Assembly (NCBI GenBank): GCA_000711775.1
Contig: ARYC01000179.1
Coordinates: 1 to 64,000, forward strand
DNA from: Oxytricha trifallax
Taxonomy: Eukaryota; Ciliophora; Spirotrichea; Sporadotrichida; Oxytrichidae
DNA: 64,000 nucleotides
Reading direction: 5' to 3'
Every line of letters starts with the position of its first letter. Position 1 is the stretch's first letter. Of the stretch, positions 23,215 through 36,103 are shown piece after piece. Below the pieces are notes generated by a model that worked only from the letters and a program-made list of their open reading frames with translations, was not told the origin of the DNA and ran no database searches. Position numbers and translations under genes: made by a program.

Positions 23215-24685
23215 CAATGCTTCCTCCTTATTAAGTCACACTCTACAATTTCCTCAAAAATCTTAATGACTAGCATAAATAAATGGATGAAGATTATCAT
23301 AAGAATAAAATTACTATAAACATTTACAATTTAAAATTTACAATATAATTACAATTTTTTTTCTTATTATATAATATCTAGACTTAAGTTGTAGAGTAGC
23401 AGTGGAAACAAACAACCCTTAACTGACAGACGATCTGAATAAATTACGAATAAACTTATCAAAATTAAGCGTATATACAAAGTTGTATGAAACTATGCAC
23501 AGTATCTTAAAAGATCTTAAGAGTTGTACTGATATCATGAATGATCCAGCAGAGGATAAGGAAATGCGAGAATTTGCTAAGGAAGATTATGAGAGTATTA
23601 TTGAAAGCTTAGATGAATTACAAGAATAGATTGAAGATGAAATTGTTCATTATTAATTTAAATGATTATTTGTTCCAAAGAGAGAAGTTGATGCAAAGAA
23701 TTGCACAATTGAAATAAGATAAGCTGCAGGAGGAAGTGAGAGCAGTTTATTTGCAGAGGATCTAGTTAACATGTACAAACAATACGCCTAGAATAAAGGA
23801 TTTAAATGCGTAGAAGAGGAATTTACACAAGATTTAGCCATCGGTAAGGGCTGCAAACACGCTGTTTACAAGATAATTGGGACAGACTCATATAAATACT
23901 TCAAGCATGAATCAGGTGTTCACAAGTAAGTATAATTAATTTAAAATATAAGCTAACTAACTTATTCTATAGAGTCCAAAGAGTGCCGGAAACTGAAAAG
24001 GCAGGAAGAATGCACTCAAGTACAGTTACAATGATTGTGATACCTGAAATCCCCAAGGAATTTCATTTAGATGAAAAAGATATTAGAATTGATACTTATA
24101 GAGCTGGTGGTGCAATAATAATATATGCATTATCTTTATTGTGAAACCCTCACTTTTAAAAATGTATTAATTGCAGGAGGACAGCATGTTAACAAAACTG
24201 ATAGTGCAGTGAGAGCTACTCACTTACCAACTGGTATTATTTGTTAATGTCAGGATGAAAGAACCTAACATTCTAATAAGGCCAGAGCTTTAGATGTAAT
24301 CACTCATATTAATTATAAGTGTTTTTATAGAATTTAAGATAAAAATTGTATCAAAAGTTCTTAGAAGAAGAGCAAATGAAAGAAAAGAAATAGAAAAAAG
24401 AGCAGATGGGTTCTGGAAATTTAGACTCTAAGATTAGAACATATAACTGTAATTTAATAAATTATCATTTAAAATTTTATCCACATTAATTATTATTAAT
24501 AAAACTGGCCAAGTAATAGAATAACAGATCACAGATTAGGAGTATCAAAGTATGGAATTGAGTAAATGCTCACTGGAGAATTGCTTGAAGAGTTTATCGA
24601 TGAATTATTAGAAATGGAAAGAACTCAGAGCATCAAAGATCTATTTGGAGAAGATGCAATGGATGGTAAAAAATCTGCATCATGA
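23215..24685 (+). CDS. Mitochondrial class I peptide chain release factor
   Basis: Bacterial-type RF1 family, expected to act in mitochondria by hydrolysing peptidyl-tRNA at stop codons. After joining: [19 protein letters not shown] (helical N-domain), [74 protein letters not shown] with the catalytic GGQ, SDAVR-type [34 protein letters not shown], and [18 protein letters not shown]. It ends [15 protein letters not shown]. Two GT-AG introns (23926-23972 and 24296-24330) and three IESs (23649-23675, 24115-24175, 24450-24507) interrupt it. The exact start is unclear; the ATG at about 23218 is only one candidate. Its stop lies 60 bp from the stop of the convergent gene. Confidence 0.93.
23649..23675 (+). 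other. IES, 27 bp, pointer TTGTTC, contains in-frame TGA
   Basis: TTGTTC at 23643-23648 and 23670-23675. The 27-bp insertion keeps phase but carries a TGA. Removal gives [12 protein letters not shown], as expected for release factors. Confidence 0.88.
24115..24175 (+). other. IES, 61 bp, pointer TGCA, splits the GGQ motif
   Basis: TGCA at 24111-24114 and 24172-24175. Removal restores RAGGAGGQHVN. A GT-AG reading (GTGCAA...TTGCAG) would lose the conserved alanine, so an IES fits better. Confidence 0.82.
24450..24507 (+). other. IES, 58 bp, pointer AACTG
   Basis: AACTG at 24445-24449 and 24503-24507. Removal restores [16 protein letters not shown]. Confidence 0.88.
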
Positions 24686-24745
24686 TTATTAACAATTTTA
24701 AGTTTAATTAGAATTTATAAGTATAACTCAGTCAAGTTTATATAT

Positions 24746-27278
24746 TCAGAACTAGTATGTCTAACTTGAATATCTTTTAGCATATTTCATCCTAGCTTCC
24801 TTCATACTTTTAATACGATTCTGGTCTTCTAAAGCATTTACATTTTTTATGAAATATTTGGCTCTAAATTCATTAAAGTTATTATATCCAAATATTTTGT
24901 CTTCCTTTAGTGATTGAAGTTATCTTGGTTGTTAATTCTTCCTCTATTCCAAATCATAAGGTGGTCTATTATTTGGGTCATATTTATACTTTCTCTAATT
25001 GTATTCTTCTACATCTACTTCCCGTTCTATAACTTCAACTTAAGTTTCGAATAAGCCGTCTCCACCTATGGTTTCCCTAATAATTCGCTTTTTAGCCTAA
25101 ATTTATTGAGCTTTTACTGAGGTATTCAAATCATCTTTCATTAATGAATCTTTATTGCTTGGATCCTCATTGCCTAGCAAGCCAAGTGAAGTCATTTCTT
25201 GCTATAAATCTTTGTTCAAAATTTAAAATTATTCCTGTGAAACGTCATGCTCGTTAACTTAACGATCAGAGTCTCTTATATTTAGTTATTAACGTGAAGA
25301 AGACTCTTCTTAGTCAATTATATGAGTAGTTACTATGGGCATAGGCTTCGTAATATTGTTTAAAGAAATAGGAAATTAATCCGTTTCTTTTGATTGCATC
25401 TAATCTGGGGTAATTGAAGTGGCAACACCAGGCTTTTGATTTTATTCTTGAATCTTCCTTATGTCTTATTGTACATGTTGAAAGTTCAAAATTTAATTGA
25501 ATTTAGGGGATAGTAGAGGATTATTCCTCAATAGAGGTTTACCTTAAAGCATAACTTAATCGTAGTCTGAGAGATAGGGATGTTAATCGATTTAGTCGTT
25601 TTAAGGCAGTGCTGAATCCCTATTTTTACGCAATACTCTTTCTCCCTTTTTAAGGATAGATCTTGGGATCAAAATGTCATTCCTATTTAACAATGTCACA
25701 TATAATGAAATAATAAGTATCATTCATTATCTTTGTCTCTTAATTAGATAAAGAATTCTAGGTTAGTAAGAACCTATAAAAATCATTTTTATTTTTCTTC
25801 TTCTCATTCATCATAGGGATATCGGTATTTTAATTTACATCAAATACTTTTGCTCCTTAAGTTTAGTAGCCTCGATTTAGTTTATCAAAATCAGATTTTC
25901 CAATGTCTAAAAATCTAAGTATGTTTTCGAAACTTTTATCGTTATTTTTGTTATGTTATTCTATAATGTTTCTATTTGGATCTGGTAATTTCAAGTTGAC
26001 ATGCTTAAATGATAAAATTTATTAATACTATTTTTTTATCACTAAATATAGTTTTAATATAAAAACAATCTTAATCAAAGAGTCATTAGGATTCATTATT
26101 TGAGGCATACTTAAGTTTAAATCCTAATTATTGCCATTGAAATATTACATTGTGTCCACGAATGTTTTTCGTTTTCCCTACCTTGTATTTCCAGAAGTGT
26201 TAAAAGTGTAAATTTTTGTTGATATTGGATGTTTTTCCTTATCATTTCTGTTATCACTTTAGAGTTGTTGCTGTTAAACTCCTGCAGAATTCAATGCTGA
26301 TCTATATGCTTAATAGGTATTTAGATCTTCATATAATCTCTCTTATTGCTTGTCCACATTTTATTTTATGAAATCACAACGCATAATTACATCTCTTGTT
26401 CGATCTCCAATTGTTACAGGTCGTCCTCTTAATGGCATATTAAACGTCTCAATGAAATTTCTTTGATTTTAAGCTGAATTCATTGAGTTTTAGATTCCAT
26501 TACCCATCCTGAGCTTCTAAGAAATTCTTTAATTTTAACTTGTAGCTGCAGTGGCAAGTTTTCTTTTTATTTTCTAGTTCTCAAGTTTTATTTTATTGTT
26601 ATTAAAACCAACTAAACTAGTATTGGCAGAGGCTAAATTGTTAGCCCAAACCTCTGGTAGTTAAAAAGTATTAGATGTTGATGCACCTATCAGCACATTC
26701 ATACGTTTATGCTGTAATTTTTTATCTAAATTTTAGGATGGAATAAATAGATTTCTCTTCATTTTAACAGAGTCATAGGGGTTCATAGTCATATTTTGTA
26801 TAATGTTAATAACATCATTTGATTACTCAGGCTGTTTAGACTCAATTTTCATATAAAGTTCTTTCTTTTTTGCAGAGAAAGAATTATTCAAGATATTTTG
26901 GTTGTTCTATTATTTATCTGACAATCTCTCATTAGAAGTTATGTTGACATTAAAGCCATAGATTTATTACTATCTCCCATGAATTAAAGACCTTGTACTG
27001 CTTAGTGGTGATCCTATGTTATTTTACAATTAAATCTGAAACTACTTGCTCTCTGTTTATTTCTAAATATCAGTTGTATTTTACTAATTGTTTAATTACG
27101 ATAACTTCATAGGAGGATTAGAGCTTTGATTGTTTAGAAGTGGTGGTATTTCTAATTAAATATCGGTTAAACGTGGGACTGGAATAAATGCATCGGTTAT
27201 AACAGAAGAATTATTTTGAATTAAGTGGGGGATTGGGGGTTCTTGGATTTACGCAGTATGGTCTGTTTATACTTCCAT
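24746..27278 (-). CDS. Gln/Asn-rich hypothetical protein
   Basis: Starts MEVQTDHTAQIQEPPIPHLI at 27278 and stays open, with very many TAA/TAG Gln codons, for about 1.5 kb before any interruption. It ends near MKEARMKYAKRYSS at TGA 24746. The protein is low-complexity, rich in Q, N, S and K, and contains NFIETFNMPLRGRPVTIGD and EVIEREVDVEEYNQ. Expected length is about 800 residues with one or two small introns or IESs (near 25710 and 26040). No domain recognised. Such frames are invisible under the standard code. Confidence 0.7.
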
Positions 27279-27496
27279 TTTACAATTTTTATTTATATTT
27301 TAAGAAAAGCAATTCATTTTACATTTATATCCTCAATTCATTATTTTAAATTAGCATCATCTCATAAATTTACATTTCATGAATTTGAAATTTGAGATAT
27401 TAACAAATAAGTTAAATTAATTTGTTGATGAAATTAACTTGATCCATTATATCTTATATTTTAAATAATCTTCTGAAATTGAGTATATAATTAATT

Positions 27497-28870
27497 TCAC
27501 TTGTATTTATCATTAAGACTCTTCTTAACACTATCAAACTGTGATATTTTGTAATTATCTGATTTCTCTTAGTACGCATCTCTAATAAACTTAAGAGTTT
27601 CTTGTTCGTAATTTCTTTGCTGTTCTCTTGCGTATCTAGCACTCATCAGGATTTCCTCTCTCTTTCTCTTTAGCCACAATTTTTGCCCAGTTTAAATTCA
27701 ATAATTAATTTAATTATAGAGGATAAAGATTTCTTTAAGTCAATTTATTTAGTTTTTCTGTGATGCAGGAATTCAATCCAATAATAGAATTTCTAAAGGC
27801 TAGCATCTTTATTAAGAATATCTAAATCTGCGGCTCCTCCACCCAACAATCCATTCATTCCACTCTTGTTCTCAACTATATATTATTTAATATGTAATTA
27901 TGAACAAATAGTTTACTGTTAATTTAAACTATTGGCTCTTTTTGCATGATTTTGCAGAGTCTCCATTCATAACTGTTATCATTATGCTAATAGAGCGAGT
28001 AACAATCGAAACCTGCCAGATCTCTCTCCTCTTCCTTGCTGCTCATAAATATATCCTCACCCTGATGCTTTGAGAATTCCATTTTTAAGATTATTTCTTT
28101 TTATTGTTGAGATGACTAAGATTGAGATTATTGCCGCTTCTTGAATTCAATCAGTCTGTCGTATTCATTGCATAGTTTCCATTTTATGCTCATTTTTAAT
28201 AAATCTAATGTAAAATTTAATTTCAATCTCTTAATGATTAGTAAAAAAAAGCTCTGTTCTTCCTTAAGGAAGAACTCCTTAACACCCTTTAGTTGAAGCA
28301 AATGCTTCTCTGTGATTTACTTTTAACTTTGGCTTAGTTAAGTCATAACTCTTACAATTCTATTTCTGATGTCTGAAACTGTATCTTATTCAAATGCCTC
28401 AGTCATTAAAATTCTATAAGTTGACTTGTCAATCATCTAAATATCTCCTTATAAAATTATGGATTATTTGAAACTCTATAGTCATGGCATTTTTAAATAA
28501 TTATTTCCTTCAATATTGGACATTACTCTGGACTGGAATCTGAAAATAAACATCAAATCCTCTTCATTAATAAGGATGATTAGTTCTTAATCCAGTTTCT
28601 TCTTTCTCTGTAGAGTTGATTAGAATCTGTCTCTGTAAAGTGTCTCTACTCTTATTAAGTCTTGTAAAAATGGAATTTGTTCAGTTTTAAGCAGAAACTC
28701 CTTCTTTGAGATACCTTTTGATCTACCTTGCAGGTATAGCTTATTGATATACTTTAAGAATATATTCCCATATATTAAATATTTTTCAATGTATTTATAG
28801 TTGTAAAAATGAAGATTTTTCTTATATTATTTTTAATATCAATTAGATTTAAGTTTATTTCTTTTGAGAT
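27497..28870 (-). CDS. Hypothetical protein, several exons or MDSs
   Basis: Coding blocks on the - strand in order: YINKLYLQGRSKGISKKEFL... to RVMSNIEGNN; MIDKSTYRILMTEAFEQDTV...; MSIKWKLCNEYDRLIEFKKR... to NSYEWRLCKIMQKEPI; ENKSGMNGLLGGGAADLDIL... to WIEFLHHRKTKQIDLKKS; and WLKRKREEILMSARYAREQQ... to VKKSLNDKYK TGA. Lysine- and glutamate-rich, mostly helical. It lies directly downstream of the TBC gene on the same strand, and I could not exclude that it is the 3' part of that gene. No domain identified. Confidence 0.5.
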
Positions 28871-31800
28871 ATTCATCAATATCATCTTTTTCATCTAATT
28901 CTCTATTCTTAGTCAACATTCCTTAATTATCATATTCTACTTCAAATAAGTAAACTAATTGTTTATAAATGACTATTTTTCATTAAATGTTTGCTGAAAA
29001 TACTTTTATCTCTCGCTGGAAACTTAATAGAAAATAACCATTCTGTATTTGCCTCCTAGCTATAAATATATGAAATAAAGCCTTGAAAATATTAATATTT
29101 AATTGTAATTGGTAATCTCCACTAACTTCTATCCTCCCTTGACTAAATTGTCAATATTTTTGAAGGCACTGCTGTCCACATTAAAGTCAATAATCTTTGT
29201 GCCAAACATCCTCTGATAACTGTTTATATTTTCAAGCATTTCGTCCGTTACATCGATTGTCATTAAATCTTCATTTTGTTGGAGTTACTGAGGTTTCATC
29301 AATAAAAGATCCTTAAGTTTTGTTGTCTTTTTATTTGGCTGGATGAATGATTCACGAGTCCATAATACCTAGTAGATTGATATAATAATATCAAAATCGA
29401 ATAAATTTATTGCTGTGAATTATTAAGCATTGATGAAACTGAGAGATCGAAAGCCATTTCTACAAGATTAAAAAGTTCATGTGATGGCCAATAGTACAGG
29501 TTTCTTTCAAATATAGTTTTAATAAGCATAAACATCGCATTCATGTCAAGACCATCTGCTACTCAAATAATAGTAAATATCTATACTTTAATATTCTATT
29601 AAACATGATAATAAATTACTCCATCATTCCAATCAAATAAATCATAGAGGATGTCAAATTTTTCATTAACTGTGCAGTGACTCATTAACACCAAACTTAC
29701 AATGAAGTTACGAAGTGAAAACGGCAATTTAGTGCTTTGCTTCATTGTGACTCTACCCTCCAATTCAAAGTTTCTTTTTCTTGAAATCACTTGAGGTTTA
29801 GATTGGACAGAACTTTACGGTTTTCTTATTAGAGTGTCTTTAATCCCAAATAAGAAATATTTTTCTGTTTAAACTAGTATAAAATTATGATTATGATTCG
29901 ATGATAATCTTAGAAAACATGTTGAATCCTTTCTTATCGTCTTGCATAGCTGAATCATTCAGTTCATCTTCATTTAAATTTTCATCAGTGACTAGTGGAT
30001 CATCATCCTTTACCTCCTCGTCCTTCACAAATATCTTATAGAGGGAATTTAAATTATGTAAAGATTCATTCTTTATTTTATTAAACTAATATTAATATAT
30101 TTTAACTATATTAAAGAACTTAGATAAGGTAACCAGTCACTAAAGAAGCACTACTTGACCAGAAATTGTAAATTATCAAGTGTGATATTTCCAAAATCAC
30201 TGTCCTCAATAAAGTTGAAATTATCATTGATTGTGTTTCTGGCTTGCTGTTCAGGCAAGAAGTTACTAAGTGCTTCAAATTCTTCTCTGATAATACGTTT
30301 AAAGTCACCTTTCATCATTTACACAAACTCATTCTCGTTCTTTTTGTTAAAAATGTCTATTCTATCTGGTAGCTTTCTCTTTATTGAGTTGATTAACAAA
30401 ATAAAACTTTTTAACTAAAGTATATACTACATTTTTGAAATTAAATCTTCAATTCAAATATAATGATAAACTGAGACATTGAAGTATTTCTAGATTCCAT
30501 CAATTCATTATGTTACTAAGTGGTATGGGTTTGAAGGAAGAACGAAAGCATAAACACAGTGAAGGGATTGCGATAAGAATCTAAGTTTTCAACAAAGTAC
30601 TCATTCCTCATTTAGTAGTACTTCTTGATAAATTTATTGCAGTTGAGTTCCCTTAAGTCTATAATCAGTTCACATACTATGGCCTATAATTAAAGTATGA
30701 AATTAAGCAAAATAAATTACATCATCATTTTGATTATCAAGGATTTCTATCTTGATTTAATTGTAGCCATTCATGTACTCAAAAGCGTGGTATTAATTTA
30801 CGTTTGGATCGTTGTAAACATCATCGCTAAATCTCTCTTCAAGGACTTGTAAATCTGGTACAATTCTACCATACAGTAATCATTATACATGTTACTAATT
30901 ATAATAAATTTATTTGATAATTGTTCCTACCGACACACCGACCCACCCCTACCCATACCCCACACCTACCCACCCCCTACCCCACCCCCTTAAATACCCC
31001 ATTTCATATCAAATTTTTTATCTACAAGGTCTAAATCGATCTCCTTCAAGACATCTCGACACGCAAGACCCTATTTTACATAAAAGCATATAATTAATAA
31101 TATTGTGTTTAATGATTAAAATCAAATAAATTTAACATATCACTGTTTAATTTTAAAATCAAACCATCAATCTTAGTCGTAACGTCGACGTATCTGAGTG
31201 AGTTGACGTGACAAATTCCGTGACTTGGCAATCATGAAGTAGAAAACTCCGAAAAAACCATTCTCGCTATTACCTATTCTTCACCCAAAATCAAGATGTC
31301 AGCCCAGTAATTAATATATTAAAATAATTTTAAATCTATAATTACACTTTATTGGAGTAGATTAATCATATTATTTATTTCAAACTTATTCTAAAAAAAG
31401 AGTTTCCCATAAGAAATTCGAATTCTTCCTTAATAAATTTAAATTATTACTTTTCCAATCTAAACTAAGTATTAATGTTGTAGTCTTACTATCATATTTT
31501 GACTTTAAATATATCATTTTGAGAATTTCAGTAATTAGATTAAAGAGAGATTTTGTTACTTCGATTTTCTTTTAATGTAAAATAATTTAACTAAAAAAAA
31601 ACCTATTGATTAAATAGTATTTCTGTCACACAAATAGAGAAGTAGACGCAACTGAGGATAAAATTGAGAGATAAACTTAAACTTAAAAGAATCAACAATT
31701 AAAATCGTATTATGGAGGAAAACCAAATCTAATAATTTGATGGATTTTAAAGTTTTTGATTAATTTAAACATTTAAAACTATTTGCTTGTTAGGTATTTA

Positions 31801-34800
31801 TCACTTTGAGATTTTTTTAAGTTTTAAATCAATATTGTAGGAATACATTTAATTTGGGAAATATTAAATGAATTAAAATTAATAAATATTAAATTCGCGG
31901 CAGTTAACTTTCTGGAAACCCTCACATTATGGTACTTGTTCGATAGAGAATTCAAAATCAGCTGGACTTAACTATTGGTGTACCCCTCTATCACATCCCT
32001 GAAGCAAGATAAATCGACTTTAATTTTTTGTGATTTGTTTAGTTGATTTTAATGCCAAAATTAAAGTCGATTTATCTTGCTTCAGGGATGTGATAGAGGG
32101 GTACCACCAATAGTAAAGCCCAGCTGATTTTGAATTCTCTATCGAACAAGTACCATAATGTGAGGTTTTCCAGAAAGGTAACTGCCGCGAATTTAATATT
32201 TATTAATTTTAATTCATTTAATATTTCCCAAATCAAATGTATTCCTACATTATCAACACTGATTTATATTTCAACATTATTTATATTTCTATTACCACTT
32301 ATTTATCTAAAATAATACTAATAGAGTTTTATAAAATTGGGTATAATATCAAATTGCTTTATTTACATAATTAAAAACTTTTTCTTTAATATTTTTTTTT
32401 TACTTATAGTAAAATATTTATATACTATAGTAGGAAAAAAATTTTATAAAATTTTTTATCCCTTAAATCAACTCCATCCGACATAACTTGAAGAAATAGT
32501 ATGATTAATTTTTCAAGTTTTTAATTTTCTATTTGTCTATTATTCTTTATAAATAAAGAATATTAAAAACTTAAAAAATTAATCATACTATTTCTTCGAG
32601 TTGTGTCGGATGGAGTTGATTTAAGGGATAAAAAATTTTATAAAATTTTTTTCCTACTATAGTATATAAATATTTTACTATAAGTAAATAAAAAATTTTA
32701 AAGAAAAAGTTTTCAATTATGTAAATAAAGCAATTTGATATTATACCCAATTTCATATATAAAATAGGGTCTTGTGTGTCGAGATGTCTTGAAGGAGATC
32801 GATTTAGACCTTGTAGATAAAAAATTTGATATGAAATGGGGTATTTTAAGGGGTTGGGGTAGGGTGTGGGGTATGGGGTAGGGGGTGGGGTAGGGTGTCT
32901 CGGTAGGAACAGATAATCTCAGCTTAAAGAGTCTAACTCCACTTAAATGGGAGATGGAATGCAAGTAAATGTTGATCTTTGATAAGTCCATGTTGTCTCT
33001 ATTCATTTCTGGTTCCTCATACTCAAACAAATCATCATATAAATCGTCTCCATGATTTTTCAATGCCACTTTCTTGAACCTTGCCATTACATGAGTTCTC
33101 CACTTGAAATAGTCCAAATACTAAGGATAGATAATTAAACAGTATTTCTAACCATATCTAGATAATTTAATAACAATAAAAGTATTATATGAAATTGTTA
33201 TAAGGATTCTTTGGATTGAAATTGAGGTTAGTTTTTTCAAGCAAGATTTCTACTTATTTATTCTCTTCCTCAATAGAATTGAATATAAGTGATAAATCTG
33301 CCTCATAATTCTTTCTTGTCTACTCAAGCATTTGTGCCTTGTCGACTTGATTAACCTTGATTAATTTGTTGAATCCAAGGGATAGTTTGCTCTGACCTGC
33401 TTCTTAGAATCTCTCAATTCCTGTCACAAAGATATCTTAATTTTTATAGCGCTAAGAGAAGTAAATAGTTTAAATGAAAATCTTTGATTAGAACTTTAAG
33501 TTCATTTACTACCCAATCACTTAAAATAGTAAGAGTAATGAATAAAAATAATACAGTTATTATAAGGATAAATTACATATTGGAATCAGGATTGTAAGTA
33601 AGAGCACAACCATTATTATACAAATCCACAACTTGTTAGATACTACTTGCACTCATTATCTCCTCCTGCTTTTCTCTAAGTATCAAGTAGGCTGGTGCCA
33701 TGAAGTACCAAAGAGCTCTCTTTCTTGCTATTTTATCATTGTTACTTTTAATTTATATTAAATTAATTTTAGGATGAAAAACAATAAATTTTACTAAAAC
33801 TAAAGATGATTTGATCCCATAGTCTGAGGACTACTTCACTTTCAAAGAAATGACTGTAAAAACTAGTCATAGAATCATAAATCAATAAATCTACTGGTAG
33901 ACCAAGTAATCTCAGTTTATCGCATATTTAAGGTAAGTTTTCTCTTAAAATGGCTTTAAAAGCAGTTGTTTCATTTCTCATTGCTGAATTTCTTCCTCCT
34001 GTAAGATTAATGGATACACTTTATTCATGTTTATATTAGAGTGATTAATAAATTATCTTAAATTAACTATTAAAATAAGACAAGAGACTTCAGTTGAAAA
34101 CAATCTAGGAATCGCTCTTATGAAACCATTTAAAATCCAAAATGAATCTTCCTCATTTGCAAATGTTATTAGTCTTTAAAAAGGTTTATAAGTCGCTTTA
34201 TCAATTCAAAACTAAACATCCCAAAGTTTTTCCTACAATTTAAGTTAAAAAAATTAATTTGACAGCATTGGTAATTAATTACTTTTATTATGTATATAAG
34301 CTAATTCTTTACTATTTATTAAATAGATATAATGTTATCTTATGGAATTTAATTAGTTGAACTTTTTATTAAAAAAATAATTTGTACATAAAACCCCAAT
34401 GCTGTTATTTACAATTTTTTGTAGACGATAGAAATTAATCAAAATACATTTACTTGAAACTTAATATCATATAAATCACTTCACAATTGTCTAATCTTTC
34501 TCTCAACATCTTGAGTTGCTCTTGCCTCTCCCAGTCCAGGTCCTTGATCTCTGCGCATTCTCCATCCTTTGATCTGATTTTCGATGCTTCCTTCATCAAC
34601 GAATCCACGTTCTCCTGGGTGAGGGCGGCCTTGAATCTCTAGAGGAACTTAGTGGGGAGGTGGGGGGCGCTCTGCATGAGCATGGCCAGGTCCTTAGTGA
34701 ATCTCTTTAGGACGTTTTCTTAACTCTGCCTTTCCTTGCTTATTGACAGGGGTCTCTTGTCTCTATCAGCAGCTCGGTTAATGATGTTGTCTACAGTCTC

Positions 34801-36018
34801 ATTATTCTTGATTGGATCTTAGTTGGTGGGAGGCACTCAGAATGTCAAGCTCAGGAGAACTTCACATTGGAATTTTTCAAATCGTTGAATTTTACAGAGA
34901 GCTTGTCTCAGGCGAATTCGATGATTTTTAGCAAGTCACCATAGTCGTATCGTACCTCGATCGAGACAGCGCAGCCTGAGCTAGCGAGTTACAAATAACT
35001 GAGCAGGCAGCTGTTTACCAGACAAAGATTATTAAGGGTATACCTTTGCTGATGACGCCATGTAGTTGGAATATTCAAAATCACTCGACCCTCAGAGTCC
35101 TCATAAGTCGGCTCCATGCAGTGAGTGCCCTAATGTATGCGACCTTAAGCCAACGCATGTAGAGTGCTGCCCTCAAACAGGCCAGTTTGACTGTCATGGA
35201 CTAGGGTGCCAAGAATCCTGATTTAATAGGGTTTACTCTGATACACTTTAGCACTAGAGTAGTATGAATTTCACTCAGGCGCAATGCACTAGAGCTTCGT
35301 GCTTTGGCATAAGAGTTTAGTGCCTTTGGCTACTCATGAGAATTCAGGATGTCAACTGGCTTGGTGGCTGAGCCAACGGTATCTGGACAGCAGGCGTTCT
35401 TGAGATAATTGCTGGGACTTGCCATCAGATCGCTTATCTTAGGTAATAGGTTACGTTGTGCTCCTTCCCTACATATGGTGTTAGCAACTAAGGCTCGAAT
35501 CTTACCTTGATAGAGGTGCTGTGACATCCGTGGTGGGATCCAAAAAGTCACCCATGGTTTGGTGGTGCGTCGAATCATCATGAGAACATCCAATATGGCG
35601 GCCGCCATCTTCCTTCTCAATACTACAAACCCTATCCAAAGCCTCGTCCACTAGTGTCGAATAGGAGAGCGTGGAGCGCGTGCCGAGAATGCTACTCACC
35701 ACGTGTCAGAGATTCCCATGACTTCTGTTTGCCATCTGAATGTTGCTCATGAGAATGTTTAGGCGCTGTTTGAAAGATGTCTTTGTTAGCAGGGGGTCGT
35801 CAAACTCAAGATGGTCAAGCACCAGATCCTCTGAGGGGTCCTCCAGCAGCTATGGGTCGTCTTACTGGCTGAGCGGGGCGTTAGAATCAAGGAGCAGTAG
35901 GTTCATCTGTTGGATTCGTGACTTTCTAAAGGATTCTAAAGTAATATTATAGAGGGGTAGCAGTTTATAATAATTAAATATCACATTCGTCATTTTGGTA
36001 GCATTAGTAGAATAGCCT

Positions 36019-36103
<85 letters not shown>

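Larger units (their letters stand above)
30923..32910. mobile_element. 1988-bp element with 160-bp G-rich terminal inverted repeats
   Basis: Termini GTTCCTACCGA (30923) and its complement ending 32910. The inverted repeat covers about 30923-31082 and 32752-32910: a C-rich run (CCCACCCCTACCCATACCCC) on the left, GGGGTAGGGTGTGGGG on the right, then GACATCTCGACACGCAAGAC-like sequence. The right arm differs by small changes, including a shorter or longer G block. Inside are foldback copy 3 (31836-32249) and another foldback (32333-32757). No transposase frame seen. Confidence 0.85.
30872..32941 (-). other. IES, 2070 bp, pointer CCA, carries a composite element
   Basis: CCA at 30869-30871 and 32939-32941. 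Deletion joins SISHLSG to RIVPDLQVLEERFSDD in frame. Almost the whole IES is occupied by the 30923-32910 inverted-repeat element. Confidence 0.75.

Noticed and set aside
24110-24176. GT-AG intron at the GGQ motif of the release factor
   Set aside because: The GTGCAA...TTGCAG reading would delete the conserved Ala of GAGGQ; the TGCA pointer restores it.
32713-33117. 134-residue ORF running through the inverted repeat
   Set aside because: Only its first part is real TBC-gene coding. The Pro/Thr-rich tail is translation of the element's G-rich inverted repeat, past the pointer.
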